64,000 bases of DNA. Source: Diphasiastrum complanatum (lineage: Eukaryota > Streptophyta > Lycopodiopsida > Lycopodiales > Lycopodiaceae). The DNA lies in the NCBI GenBank assembly GCA_029204225.1, contig CM055096.1, positions 36,779,089-36,843,088 of the forward strand, read 5' to 3'. The notes below the pieces were generated by a model. It searched no databases. It was not told where the DNA came from and saw nothing but the letters and a program-made list of their open reading frames with translations. The position numbers were made by a program, and so were the translations under genes. Below are positions 32,046-44,899 of this stretch, in pieces. Every line of letters begins with the position of its first letter. The first letter of the stretch is position 1.

Positions 32046-34348
32046 TTCTTCTCTCCTTAAACTGCTTCTGTCCTTAGAAGCTCTTTAAACAGGAAAGAAT
32101 TACAGTTCCTTTAACTTTCAATATTAACTGAGAAAATCATTATCGTTAGTCTGACTTTCATATCATACAAGTACTCAAAGATAAACTTATTTTCAATCAT
32201 TAATCTCTGCTCTGGAGTACAAACTCTGGTTTGAAAAGGACACTAAGAGATATATTTTCTTAACAGGGTTACACTCAACACAAGTTAATAACATCACCTT
32301 CATGTAAAACACTTACATGAAACACTGGGTGAAATAACCTAACTTAGGAGACTAAAGTTAAAGAAATAATTAAATAATTATAATTAGAGTCTGAAATTAT
32401 CCACAACTTTGACGGATAATTCATAAACTTTCAAGTACAAATATCCTTCAAATCCAAATTCTAAGATATGATAATTCATTTAACTAGACTCAACTCAACT
32501 CAACTCTAAGTACTCCAGATACGCTTTTGAGTTAAATGCTCCTGTTTCTAACACCAAATACAAAAAAATAGCATTCATTCATCTTAATAGACTTGTCTGT
32601 CTCCTAAGATAACTGGAGATCCAATTAAATGAAGAATTGTACTCAAGCATCTGCAGACCATAAACTGTAGTAGAATAACATCCACTAGATAAATTAAATT
32701 CTCCACAAATACAATACTTATCTTGTGAGAATATCTGTGAGATCCATAGGTTCTCAAATAAAATACTGGAGTAGAAAGATTCAAAACATTGATCTGAATT
32801 CTTACTCAAATAATAGATCAAGAATTAATCATCACTATTTCTTATAATCCTCTGACAATAATTAAGTATCTATTTATGATTCGTCAACCATAAATATTTA
32901 GATTCATATGATTTGTCAATCATAATTTCTTGAAATCAAAATCATACTTAATCATTTATAGGATACTGGAGTATATGTTCCACATAACTCAAGAAAAGTA
33001 TGAGTCATTCCAAAATCTTTCCATTAAAAAAATACTGGATTTAGGAATACTTTCAAAACATGATTCTTTAACGAATCTATGTATAGGGAACTTAGGGCTA
33101 TGCATGGCTATGTGCACAGGTTGCTTTTGGCTCTATATATTGAGACCAAATTCGCCCTACTCCTCATTGTGATCATTGATTCATTGCCAGAGTTTCACTC
33201 TACCTTCATGTTTCTTATTTTTTGGCTTGGGGGTGAAGCTTCTAGAGTTGATTGGTTGCTTCTACTTGGTTGGGTGGTTGCTCTATAGTGTTTTGTCTTG
33301 TAAGCAAGATCTTAGGGAGCATAAAGTCTTGCAGGTACGAGCCCAAACTTCGAGTACCCATTTTGCAATTAACAAATCTTTGGTAGAAATCTGAGTCATC
33401 CACAACCACAAACGACCTTCTGAACACTTTCATAAACTCATCCCATGTGGTAGGTTTAGGTTGCAAGTCACGCCACCATGATGAAGCTTTTCCACGGAAG
33501 AACACAATAACACTCTCAATTTTTTTTATTTTAGGAATTCCGTGTAGATTAAAATAACCGGTCCACTTGGTTAACCAGTCATCCACAACTTCAGGTTTTT
33601 TTCTCTTTTTTCTCCCTCGAAAAAGGTTCAGGCTGAAAGCCCAAATTCAGTGCAGATAAAGTTTTCACTTGATTAAACAGTACTTCCATTTGTTGATCCC
33701 TTAAAGTGTTCCTGTTGTTTATATCAGTAAGCGCTTGGCTTAACGAGTGACAAATTTGCAGATAGATAGGCATTGGCACCTGACCATCCAGATTTACATT
33801 TGCATTAACATCTGCCATATTGATTTCTTGACATGCGAAATTAGCTTAATTAGTCGAGATCCAATCATCAACTAATAAGTGAAAAGTTCAGAACCTTCAT
33901 AACTGGCCGATATTACTCAGCAAGGTCTTTCACTCATTTAAGCCAAAATTATGCAAAATCAATATCAGACTGATTAAACAACAACAACTTTTAGGACCAA
34001 ATCTAAAAATTTACAAAACCCTAGAATTTCTGAAATCCGACCGAAATGGATCAACTGTGAAAATCGATTAAGAAGATCGATTTAACATATTCACAGACAC
34101 TGTCACATTCCGAATCATCTCGAAACATTCTGCATGCAACTAACTTGACATGCACTGACTTTTTCGAAAAAAAATGAAAAAAATCTATAAATAGCCTTGT
34201 TACTAGGAAATCTGCTTGAGAAGCCATGTACTTGAAAGTGAATTCCAACACCCGGAAGAATAAGCAAAGAGATACACCAAAAGAACTGCAAAAATCCAAG
34301 ATCCTCAAGCTCCACCTCCTATTTGATGTGATCCAAGCTCTGATACCA
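32046..34348 (-). mobile_element. LTR retrotransposon remnant: PPT, gag domain and PBS
   Basis: The minus-strand PBS TGGTATCAGAGC lies at 34337-34348. Two frames follow: 33591-33818 (MADVNANVNLDGQVPMP...) and 33242-33586, which has a retrotransposon gag signature, VIVFFRGKASSWWRDL then TTWDEFMKVFRRSF. The left boundary shows a polypurine tract (TTTAAGGAGAGAAGAA, 32046-32061) followed by TGTTATGTCC. No protease, RT or integrase is visible, so most of pol is missing. The gag type is more Ty3/gypsy-like than copia-like. Confidence 0.7.
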
Positions 34349-34825
34349 CTATAACGATCGCCAAGTGAAAATCTTCAAGAATCAAGGACATTTGTGGAGC
34401 ATAAACCACCCAAACAATATGGAGAGGCTAGTCAATACCCTAACCAATCCACCCCCAAGCCACAATGAAGAATACAAGAGAGGAGAGGAGAAACTGGCTC
34501 AAGAAACTGAATTCACAATAGGGAGATGGGCGAGTTTCCATAGGATATATTTCTCCAAGAGAGAGAATATTTCCCCTAGGATCCCCATGCAACCTATATT
34601 GAGCTATAGACCTCCTATTCTTGCATTAAAGCAGTCATTCACCATGCATGTGCTCCTATGTCAAATTATAGGTCTGGGCCCTCATATGATTATTAATTAC
34701 TTGATACGACCACTTAATAACCACATACAACTGGAGTGACCAGATAAAAAGACGGCCACTGTAATTACCCCGTAATCCACGTAAGGAATTATTCCGATTC
34801 TCTTGTACAGGACATGGACATAACA
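34349..34825 (-). repeat. Probable 5' LTR of the gag-bearing element
   Basis: About 477 bp lie directly next to the PBS, starting TGTTATGTCCATG on the minus strand and ending GATCGTTATAG. The left-hand counterpart ending at 32045 shares the first 13 bases, but I see no extended identity, so the pairing is uncertain. Confidence 0.5.
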
Positions 34826-35821
34826 GTGAGGATGTTATCTTTTAGGTTTGTATGTGACGTGTGTGTGTGGGAGGGGGGGGGGGGTTCATATTTGATGTGT
34901 GTATGTGTGTGTGCATATTTGATTTGTGTATATATGCGTGCATATGTATGTGTGTGCATGTGAAAAGGCCAGGCAAAGGGACTTGTCGGTAATCTGAAAC
35001 CACCCTTAGTCTTTTAAATTGGGGCATAAGTGCAAATTTGAAAAGGACTTGGCTCCCCTTCATATCAAATTAAGGTTTAGGCACTAGTTTGAATGGAGTT
35101 CAACTTAGTGTGCCTACTAGTACATCCTCACACAAAAGTATCCCACCTATGAGACAACAAGTCATCAAAATGAGCATCTCCTCTCACAAAAAAAAACCTT
35201 GATTACTTCAAGGAATGAGTGCCACTAATGTACTACTTATAAGGTAATGCCAAAAAAAATCATTTTCTAAATGATTTTGACATCATTAGTCTTTTCGTCT
35301 TATGTTAAGTTAATTATACTAGATTGCATTGTGCAATGCTATATATCTCTCTCTCACATGAAAATTTTCCAAACAATGAGAGACATTATACCCTTCTTTT
35401 GGGCAGCATTTTTATGTACAGAACTTCACTCTTTGGCCAAAGTTCCAAACCTTACCTTGCAAGTGACAACAAACAGCAACATCCAAATGGCTGAGGTTTT
35501 AATTATTTCCCTTGAAGAGATCACGAATCACACACATACACATATTTTTAACAGTAATCTACGTTTTTATTGAAAATGTTGAATCAGAGCGAACTAGCGA
35601 TACATGCCACAAGGTGTAAGAGAGACAAAAGTGCAGGAACGTAAGAGACTTCTAAGTAACGTCTCTTCAGCTATTAAGATCTATCTAGATAGCATTCTTA
35701 ACATCAGCATGAAAGAAAGTCGGACTCTTGTATATAAAAGCAATTGATTCCTGAGATTGTGCAGCAGCTATTGTGGGCAGCGGTTTCCCTCCTTGATACC
35801 GCGCCGACGCTGGCGGCAGTT

Positions 35822-36229
35822 TTAGTTCTGGTTATCTGTAGACTGGTCGTCGCCATCTCCGGTGCCTCCAGATCCACTACCACCTCCACTGTTATATCCA
35901 TCTCCACTTTCTTCTCCAGCTGATTCGATAATTGTAGTTGGAATCTGAATGCCTTCAATCCCTGCATCAGAGGGACTCGATAAACCCAGAAAACCAGCTT
36001 CGCCTGCAGCATCTGAATTTGCAAAAGGGCTTGTTATAAAAAAAACAATACTACTGAATGATATCCAGCAAGTTTCGTTTTGAAAAATCTAACGAATACG
36101 AGAAAAAGAAAGTTGATTGCATGCAGATTGCAGACCTGCATTGCTGACCGACTGCGCTGCAGCTAGTGAAAATAGCAAGATGAGACATAAGAGTATTCCA
36201 ACGGCTATGCTCGGCTTCGAGGTCCTCAT
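35822..36229 (-). CDS. Small secreted Gly/Ser/Asp-rich protein, 2 exons, 94 aa
   Basis: Exon 1 is 36136-36229 and exon 2 is 35822-36012 on the minus strand, with a GT-AG intron of 123 bp and phases that join cleanly. The N-terminus is a clear signal peptide: basic MRTSKPS, then the hydrophobic core VGILLCLILLFSLAAA, with likely cleavage after AAA-Q or SNA. The mature part is acidic and ends in a Gly/Ser-rich tract, ESGDGYNSGGGSGSGGTGDG, followed by DDQSTDNQN and TAA. The Tyr in GDGY lies in an acidic context. Directly after the stop the same frame continues for 17 codons, with two Cys and a basic RRRG motif, before TAG. I do not recognise the family. Structure (signal peptide plus short low-complexity mature chain) suggests an apoplastic or peptide-precursor protein. 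Confidence 0.6.
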
Positions 36230-36638
36230 GTCGAAGCTCCGATCTTTTGCAGAAGCAGATCAATGGTTTCTCAACCAGCAAGAAAATAACAAAGCTATAG
36301 CATCATTTAGATGATCGCATATAATATACTATCACTCCTCGCAGCTGCAGGACAAAGGGAGGAGATGTAGAGCGTTCGGCCACGTATAAAGATACCCAGT
36401 GCCCACAATGAGTAATTAGAAGAAAAACAAAACGCCACTCATATGATTGAGATCAAGAAGACGTATTTGTCATGGAATCTAGACAAAAATAGGATCTTAT
36501 ACATGTCACGAAATTCACCATAGAGATAATGAGCGGACACTTAGGTAGATGCCACGTGTCAAAGGCATCATTGCAGGTGCCCTATTCCTCTATTCAAACC
36601 CGGCCTTCCCTTGGCTCCGCACACTCCCGATGCACTCA

Positions 36639-37128
36639 AGTGTTGGGTGGATATATAGGTGCCTAGCTGGTATTAACAATAGTATCGTGGGTATAGAGGT
36701 GCCTGGCTGGTATCAACAATGGTATCGTAGACTCATACCCGCCCGGTATATGATTTTGTGATACTACGGTCGATACCAGACCCGTTAGCCAGTCAATGCA
36801 CATATAGATACCCGGATTAGGGGCAAAAATTTGAATTTAACATGGTATTAATATAGTATCCATTTTTAGTTAGTTTCCAAAATTTACATATGTGATAAAT
36901 ATTATTCATGGTGTCCCAAGGACATTGGTGGGCACCAACAAAGTATTGGCCTTTAAAATCATATGCATATTATATTTAAAATGGTTATGATTTTCATTAA
37001 ATGCATCCTACCCTTTATAAAATGGCTAATTTTTTTTAAAAAAAAATTATATACTCATACCCGGGTTTATACTCGGCTGGTATCACCTCTGCAATACCCA
37101 AGTCGGTTAATACCAGCCACCAATTTTC
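36639..37128. mobile_element. Second copy of the GGTATC-rich MITE-like family (inverted relative to 20178-20641)
   Basis: It begins AGTGTTGGGTGGATATATAG. Near its right end, catacccgggtttatactcg and ggtatcacc match the reverse complement of 20290-20350. The right TIR is not evident, so the copy is diverged or truncated. Confidence 0.65.
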
Positions 37129-37145
37129 TCCATTAACTCGCAATT

Positions 37146-37395
37146 ATGTGGTTGGCCGTGAAGGTGCTCCTTCGCGTTGCTCGGCGTCCCACCTACGCTG
37201 CCCGGCGCCAGCGGTACCGCAGGCAGCCTGGTACCCACCTGCGATTTTTTACAGGCACCGGGGCCACGTGGCACAAAAACGGTGGGCCCTGGCGCACTCT
37301 GACGCGTTCCAGCACCCGTCAGGCTGTTGAAAATAAGCGGAGCCCTCGCTGCCCGGCTCGCAAGAGTGAGGACTCCTGCCCTCACCGCACGAGCG
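37146..37395. repeat. GC-rich repeat, copy 2
   Basis: A GC island whose end, ctgcccggctcgcaagagtg then aggact and gccctcac, matches 27385-27435. It is followed by gagcgagc and a long (GA)n tract (37403-37486) and T-rich sequence. Confidence 0.55.
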
Positions 37396-37399
37396 AGCG

Positions 37400-37402
<3 letters not shown>

Positions 37403-37486
<84 letters not shown>
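37403..37486. repeat. (AG)42 microsatellite
   Basis: A pure GA tract of 84 bp followed by a run of about 18 T after AAGGG. Confidence 0.98.
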
Positions 37487-37489
<3 letters not shown>

Positions 37490-37509
37490 GTTTTTTTTTT
37501 TTTTTTTAA

Positions 37510-38890
37510 ATTCTTTTTTATGTAAGTTTTTCTAGATTTAACATTTTATTTTATAATGCATAGATCATGCACTCAATATGCTTCATCCCATCAAAACCAC
37601 AATCTAGTATCCGATATTCAATTAATTAATAAACAAGTATCAACAAGCGGATAACTAACGAAGCAAGTTGAAAAAAATATGGAGCAAGTTGAAGCAAGTT
37701 ATCATAAAGGCAATATGGAGTTGTTTCAACTCCAAAAGATAAATCAAAGAGAATTTGATCGAAGCTATTCAATCGAGACATTTGCACCCAATTATATCCC
37801 AAGAAAAGAGGAGTCTCTTGTCTTAAGACGGGAGAATTAAGTTAAGTGGTAACCCTACAAGAAATGGACTCTTTTATGTAAATGAAAAAAGGCCTTATCC
37901 TTACTCTTTCTCTAATCTCATATTTGGGCTTCCTTTCCAATAATCTTTGCAATCAGTGGATGCCATTGAAATCACTAGTTAAATATGTCATCACATTTTT
38001 ATAGACTCACCAAATTTCACTCAAACAAAATTAAACATATTGTATCCATTTTTACAAACCCACTCTTGGATTTGCTTATATAAAGTATAAACCCAAAGTT
38101 TCTCCATCCTACTTAACCACAAATTTGTGGGCCTTGCCTTGCATAGGCAATACTATGTGTTGAGGTCGGTCAATGGAGTATGAAAAAAAGTCAACATTGA
38201 AGGCCAATATGTTTTAGGTTTTGACATACAAAGACAAAACAAACGGGACTCTTTTGAGACATATCTTTAAATACACTTTGAGAGTTTGTAATGTAAATAA
38301 TTGAAAAGACAAAACTAAAGTATAACAAGTTATAGGTTTTAACTCTGCACGTAGCTTGCTACTACTCAAATGCATTTGTGTCCAAGCAATATTTCATGCC
38401 AACCACTATAGAGGAATCATCCGAAGAAGAAAAAAAGTTCATTTACAAAATTATGATCATAAACCATTGTCCTCTTGAGAATGGTCATTAATCGTACTTT
38501 GAGAGTTCATGATATAAATGAACCAAAAAAAGACAATCAGAGTTTACAACATGTTACACCTTGTTACTCACATGAGTCTAAAAATTTTTATTGTTTAAAA
38601 ATCTACAAAGTAGCCCCCATGATGGAAAAAAATAGCCATTTCAAAAGTAATACACTTGAATACAATTGCACTTACGGTTCTGAAGTGATCTACAATCTTT
38701 GAGTCACGAGGACCACTACATAAATGCAAATACATTGAGTTAATACGTTATTATTGAAGCCAACTACATCATAAAGTACTTTGTCATGAGGAAGAATAGC
38801 ATAAACAAATTCACGTCTAATGCGACCATCCTCAAACCTCACTCCAAACTTTGTACAAAGTGGCCTTCCACCTATTTGCAATCCAATACA
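37510..38890. other. AT-rich sequence without recognised gene
   Basis: No conserved motif is visible. A minus-strand frame at 38690-38908 (GGRPLCTKFGVRFEDGRIRR) has coding-like composition but no start, partner exon or recognisable family. Confidence 0.3.
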
Positions 38891-38894
38891 CATG

Positions 38895-39138
38895 AGGCCA
38901 ATTTTCATATTAGACTTAGAGTTTGACTTTTGAAAGTTATATTAGTCTAAAAAAATTTGAATATGCACTTGAAAGTGTGAAAAAGTGTAGTACACGAGTT
39001 TTGTAGATTTAAATTTGAATGTTGGAGACATTGAATCTAGTCCACATTAATGCTAGGGTTTTTGTTATGGAGGGAAATCAAACTCATTAATGAGTCATGG
39101 ATCTGCTATATATAGTTGTACACTCATGGGAAGAGACA

Positions 39139-39234
<96 letters not shown>

Positions 39235-39554
39235 ATGCTTATACATGAGTTCTCTTGGGTTCATCTATCTATTGGTGCACTATACTTGTGGTATCTTGCA
39301 ATCTTGTGTAGAGTGCTATTTTTATGTTATTTTTGGATGCACACACATGAAATACAGTAGATTACTATTTTTGTACAGACAACAACTTCATCATATCATA
39401 TGTTTGATGTTTGATCAGGTTCTAATTGAGTTTGCATCTATTTCATTAAGTAAATGTTGATTTTTCTACATTGGCAACATTGGTACGATTGATCTCTTTC
39501 TAACCAAAGATCAGGTTATGGATTTTGATCTTAATTGGTCTGAATTTCTTTACA
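38895..39554 (+). repeat. 5' LTR of copia element D (5'-truncated, microsatellite-expanded)
   Basis: It matches 42716-43211 closely (blocks tttcatattagactta and aatgagtcatggat) but lacks the first 60 bp of the 3' LTR. It contains a CT tract of about 90 bp (39142-39232), against about 15 bp in the 3' LTR. It ends TTTACA directly before the PBS TGGTATCAGAGC at 39555-39566. Confidence 0.92.
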
Positions 39555-42500
39555 TGGTATCAGAGCTTGTGTTGCAGGTTATGAAAGGATCAAGCACATC
39601 TATCAAGGATTTGGAGGATATATCAATACTAGAACATGCTAGATTGACTTCTACTCAAAAATCGAGTTTTTTGCATATGTAGATTGGATCTTTTGTAGTT
39701 CAAAACTCAATTTAGGTCAATCAACTTGAGAAATTTAGATTTCACACCATACTTGCCAGAATAGCTGATTTTTGATGCATTAGGAAGGTCTCACTTGAGG
39801 CTACAAGATTCTATATCAAATTTTTAGGAATTGCATGTAGAATTTGAAATATTCATTTTTTTGTGATTTTTGTAAAACCCTAATTTTGATTGGATTTCTA
39901 TTTTGTGAGGTTACTGAACTTCATTAGAGTGTGTTTCAATCTTAGGAAGTGGCAAGAGTCATTAGATTGAGGATAAATCATAGATTGATCAAGATTTCTA
40001 CATTCTATGTGTTGATTTGCTAGATATAAGTGCTAAAAGAGAATTGAGAGGTTCCATATCTTTGTGATATCTTTTTGGAAACATTTGTTGTATCTCAAAA
40101 GAATGCTTTGTGCATTGGAACATGTTGAAAGAGAAGGATTAGGTCCTTTCAACATGGCTACATCAAGTGGATACATGTTGGAAGGCAATGATAGGCTTAC
40201 CTCAAGGAACTCTACTCATTGTGGAAAGTGAGGATGGAATCACTTCTTGAGATGAATGATGTTTAGATATTTTTGTAGGTTTGGAGGAGAGGCCAGCAAC
40301 ACAACAAGAACAATTGAAGTATGACAAGAGAGCTAAAAGAGCTCTACACATGATAAAGATGAATGTTACCAATGAACTCCTCAAGGAAGTTGGTAAGAGT
40401 ACTTCATCAAAGGATGCTTGGGATTCATTAAAGAAACTTTATGAATCCAAGTCTACTTCTAGAGTGTTGACTCTAAGAAGAGAAATCTTTCAAAGTTTGC
40501 AAAAGAATGAAGAGAGTCCAAATATTTTTGTTCTGAGATTGAAGGCTTTGAATGATGAGCTATCTTGCATTGATCTTGATTGATCTTCAAGAGATCCTGA
40601 TCAATGAAGAATATAGGCTTCAAGGCTTCAATCAAGAGGTGGATCTACATCAACATCTCAAGTTGGAGAGGAGGCTATGATCATCAAGAGCAAAAACAAA
40701 AGTAAGTGGTCTAAAGGGCAAGATCAAGCAGAGGCTTCTTCAAATGGCAAAAAGAAAGATAGGTCAAAGCTAAAGTGCTTCTATTGTGGCATTAAAGGAC
40801 ATGGGATCAAGCTTTGTTGTGTGCTAACTTTCTATGCAATAGATGGCCGAGTGCTATATTGGATGGAAGAACACCTTTTGAGATGCTATTCAAGAAGAGG
40901 CTGAGTGTCAATTTTCTTAAAACTTTTGGATGTACTTGCTATGTCAATATAACTCTTGATGATAGGAAAAAAGAGGATTTGTTGGATATAGTGAGGTGAG
41001 TAAAGCCTACAAGGTTTACATTCCTCTTCTACTAACAAAGTGATTGCTGGTAGAGATGTCATTTTTGATAAGGGGAACATTCCAAAAGTGTCTTCAAGTG
41101 ATGATGGTGTGGATGAATCTAACATTCTTGATGTTGATGTGATGGATCCTAGTTTAGATGGTGATGATGAAAGACATTCATCAAGTCAAAAGCCACGGAG
41201 AACATCAAGGGAAAGACAAATGCCTTCAAGGCTCACATATGATGAGAAAGATAAGCAAGTTGTTGGAGGTACACACTTTGCTTTCCTAACCTCTTTTGAT
41301 AAACCTACTTGTGTAGATGAAGCAAGGAACAAAGAGGAGTGGATCCAACAATGGATCTTGAGTATCAAGCTCTTATGAAGAATGAAACATGGAGATTGGT
41401 GGAGTTAACCTAAGGACAAGAAAGCTATTGGAGGTAAATTGATCTTCAAGGTGAAGACAAACCAAGATGGATCTATCAATATGCATAAGGCAAGGTTGGT
41501 GGAAAAAGGATATGCTCAAGAACATGGTATTGACTATGATGAAACCTTTGCACCCGTGGCAAAGATGGTAAGCATTCGGGTCATCATCTCTTTTGCTACT
41601 CTTTATGGATGTGATCTATGGCAATTGGATATTACAAATGCTCTTTTGAATGGTGATCTTTAGGAGGAAGTTTACATGGAGCAACTCGAGAGCTACATTT
41701 CATCTACAAAGCCAAATCATGTGTCTCTTCTACAAAAGAGTTTCTATGGCCTTAAGCAAGCACCAAGGAGTTGGTATGCTAAGCTTAACATTTTTATACT
41801 CTCTCAAGGCTTGATATGTGGATGATATCATCTTGAGGGTGGAGACAACCAAGATGTGGAGGATATCAAGAGTGCTCTCAAGAAGGATTTTGAGGTGAAT
41901 GATCTTGGTCATTTGTATTACATTTTAGAAATAGAAGTGTTTAGATATTCTCAATCTACTTTCATTTGTCAAGAGAAGTATGCTAATTCTTTGTCATATT
42001 GGTTCACTCATTTATATAACCATCACAAGACCAGATCTAAGCCATTGTGTTGGTAGATTGAGCCAATTTATGCAAGATCCTAGTGAAGAGCATTGGAAGC
42101 TAGAGAAAATGAGTTTTGAGATACATCATGAGAACTTGAGATTTTGGCATATTGTATGAGGGATCATCACCTAAATTGTTTGGGTTTTCGGATTTGAAAT
42201 TTGCTAGAGATAAAATGGATAGGAAATCCATAACTGCTCATTGTATTTTCATAGGTGATGGAGCTATATCATGGATGTCAAAGAAACAAGCCATTATCCC
42301 ATTGTCATCTAGTGAGGTCGAGTACAAAGCAGTTACACATTGAGATGGTATGGATCAAGAGGATGATCAAGGATCTTCACTCGTTGGATTTTTCAAAGAG
42401 CCCAATCATCTTTTGTGACAACCTATCAGCCCAAAAGTTGGAAACCAATCCTATCTTTCATGCTAGGAGCAAGCATATTGAGGTGGCATATCACTTTGTG

Positions 42501-42655
42501 AGGAGCAAGTCTTGGCAAAGGAGGTGGAGCTTCAACATGTTTCTTCAAAGGAATGTGTAGCTGTTATCTTTACCAAAGAATTTCCTGGTTTATGAAGCAT
42601 AGGACTTCACTCGGAGTGTTCTCAAAGTCTACGCTAAAACTAATTGAAGAGGGAG
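39555..42655 (+). mobile_element. Ty1/copia element D, interior, with deletions and stops
   Basis: Plus strand: PBS 39555-39566, leader, gag (40281-40583, KDAWDSLKKLYESKSTSRVL), zinc knuckle CFYCGIKGHGIKLC (about 40770-40811). It then jumps straight to the integrase C-terminal region (FGCTCYVN, near 40930), so protease and the integrase core are deleted. RT follows: LDITNALLNGDL (41625-41663), SFYGLKQAPRSWYAKL (near 41740) and YVDDIIL (near 41815). RNase H: HARSKHIEVAYHFV (42458-42510). A polypurine tract gaagaggga precedes the 3' LTR. Several frameshifts mean it is non-autonomous. Confidence 0.93.
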
Positions 42656-43211
42656 TGTGACAAATTTCAACTAGTTTTGCTATTTTGGTCAAATTTGTAT
42701 ATTTGGCAATTGAGGCAAATTTTCATATTAGACTTATAGTTTGACTTTTCAAAGTTATATTAGTCTAAAAGAATTTGAATAAATACTTTTTGTAAGTGTG
42801 AAAAAGTGTAGTACACGAATTTTGTAGATTCAAATTTGAATGCTGGAGACATTAAATCTAGTCCACATAAATGCTAGGGTTTTTGTGATGGAGGGAAACC
42901 AAACTCATTAATGAGTCATGGATATGCTACATATAGTTGTACACTCTTGGGAAGAGATACATTCTCTCTCTCTCTTATCTCACTTCATGCTTATACATGA
43001 GTTCTCTTGGGTTCATCTATCCATTGGTGCACTATATTTGTGATATCTTGCAATCTTGTGTATAGAATGCTATTTTCGGATCCACATGTGTGAAATACAG
43101 TAGCTTACTATTTTTGTACAGACAACATCATAATATCATATATTTGATGTTTGATCAGGTTCTTATTGAGTTTGCATCTCTGGGATCTTGATTGATCTGA
43201 ATTTCTTCACA
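42656..43211 (+). repeat. 3' LTR of copia element D
   Basis: 556 bp with inverted ends TGTGA...TCACA. Its sequence pairs with the 5' LTR 38895-39554. Confidence 0.92.
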
Positions 43212-43393
43212 CAACCCAACAAACAAAACTTGACAATGGGTGATGAGCAATTTTTTGACATGCCATGTATGTTGTAGAAAGCTATCTGGCTTTGGATGTT
43301 TCAGTCCACTAGTGCATTTGATTTTATACGAGACTTTGAGAAATTTGTGAGAGCCTTGTCATTTCCTTCCTCACCCTCAATGAATTGCTCTAC

Positions 43394-43991
43394 TCATGAG
43401 TATGGAATGTATGCAATTTTGGACTCGAATGACTTTTTCTCATGATTTTGGGTTGTAACTTTCTCCCATTCCAAATTTGTAATGTCCCTTACATCATATA
43501 GTGAGCTCAAGGTGTCCCATACTTCTTTCGAAGTTTGAGCTTTAAATATGTGGCCAATCTGAGTGTTTGATATATTGAGAATAATATACGTGAAAGCTTT
43601 ACCATCCTTCAATTTCGACTTTGAGTCGGTTGTGACATCTTCAAGTTTCACTTCGATACCTGTGACAACATTCCACAAATCATTGGAAATTAGCAAGGTT
43701 TTCATCTTAAATTTCCACAGATAGTAATTGGATCCATTCAGCTTGTCTACAATAAGATTGGCTTTACTTTGAGAATCCATCTAGAACTTTAGTTCATCGA
43801 TAGATTGATGACATTAAGAGAGATATGGCATGTTGCACTACAATTGGAAATCAACTATCTAATACTGAAATTTGATATCACAAATTGAAGAATAAGAACA
43901 AATGTGCTCTGATATGACACTATGAAAATTATCTAATGATATCGCTCTGATACCATGAAAGGTATCTAATAGTAGTAGAGCTCTGATACCA
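43394..43991 (-). mobile_element. Ty1/copia fragment E (gag N-terminus, leader, PBS)
   Basis: The minus-strand frame 43394-43780 begins MDSQSKANLIVDKLNGSNYY and continues LWKFKMKTLL and AQTSKEVWDTLSSLYDV, a copia gag. Upstream lies a PBS TGGTATCAGAGC (43980-43991), with a second perfect copy at 43944-43955 and a degenerate third near 43916. Confidence 0.85.
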
Positions 43992-44600
43992 TGTTGGAAA
44001 GAGGGAAGTGAAAAGTTGATCTGATAATTTGAATAAACGAACTATCGAACGTAGCAAAATGAGCCTTCTTTCCTAATGTTTGACTATGTCTATCAATAAT
44101 TGAACAAAGCTATAATGACAGAAGTCATGTCCAATCTTTTAGTAACTACCTTTGAAATCATTCAAAAATTCCACCTATAGTGAGAAATCAATCATTTTTC
44201 CTTTGAAAACCCTAGCTGTGTTTCTATTCCATAACTTTAGAGATGAACTACTGCCTCATTGCTTTATGGCTGATAGTGGCCTCTTAGCCACTTTTTGGCA
44301 GCACCAAGGCGCCCTACTGTGGCTTCTTATAAATCCAAAAACAACTTTCTATTGAGAAAGATCCACACTTTTTGATCTGTTAACCCTGGTTGAGCAAGCT
44401 TTCATCACTTCTGAGAAATGGGAATTGCTCCTTCTGTGCTTCTTGGCTGACTACATCCTTCTAGGATTAGCTTGGCCTTAGTAGAACCTTCTTGGGTAGC
44501 AATTTATAGTGCCCAATTCATAAGAAGAGGACCAAACTCACATGATTCAAGTGAGATTCCCTCAACTTAGAACCATGTAACTTGACTGGAGTTTTTATTA
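43992..44600 (-). repeat. Probable 5' LTR of copia fragment E (outer end not defined)
   Basis: It starts TGTTGGAAAG at the PBS junction, as expected for an LTR ending CTTTCCAACA on the minus strand. The distal limit could not be fixed because no second LTR is present. Confidence 0.45.
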
Positions 44601-44899
44601 TTTTAGTCTATTTAGGCCCCAAGTCTTTTATTCAAGTTCTACCTAACCATTTTGCGTGTTCATTGGGTTGGGCTTACACATGCAGGACGCCATTGCCCTC
44701 ACACTTATTATTCTAACTGTACAATGTACTGTGGTGGGGCCCACTAGGTAAGGCTTGGACAACAATATTTTAAGTGGTGGGACCCACTTGTTTATTTATG
44801 TACAGGAAATACCCACAACAATGATTGGCAGTGACAGTGTCGAGTCAGATGATAGCTGCATTGACACACGCATCTGCGGTTTGAAAATTTCTCGTTCAA

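Noticed and set aside
38690-38908. Minus-strand frame with GGRPLCTKFGVRFEDGRIRR
   Set aside because: The composition is plausible, but there is no start context, homologue or partner exon, and it overlaps the truncated LTR end.
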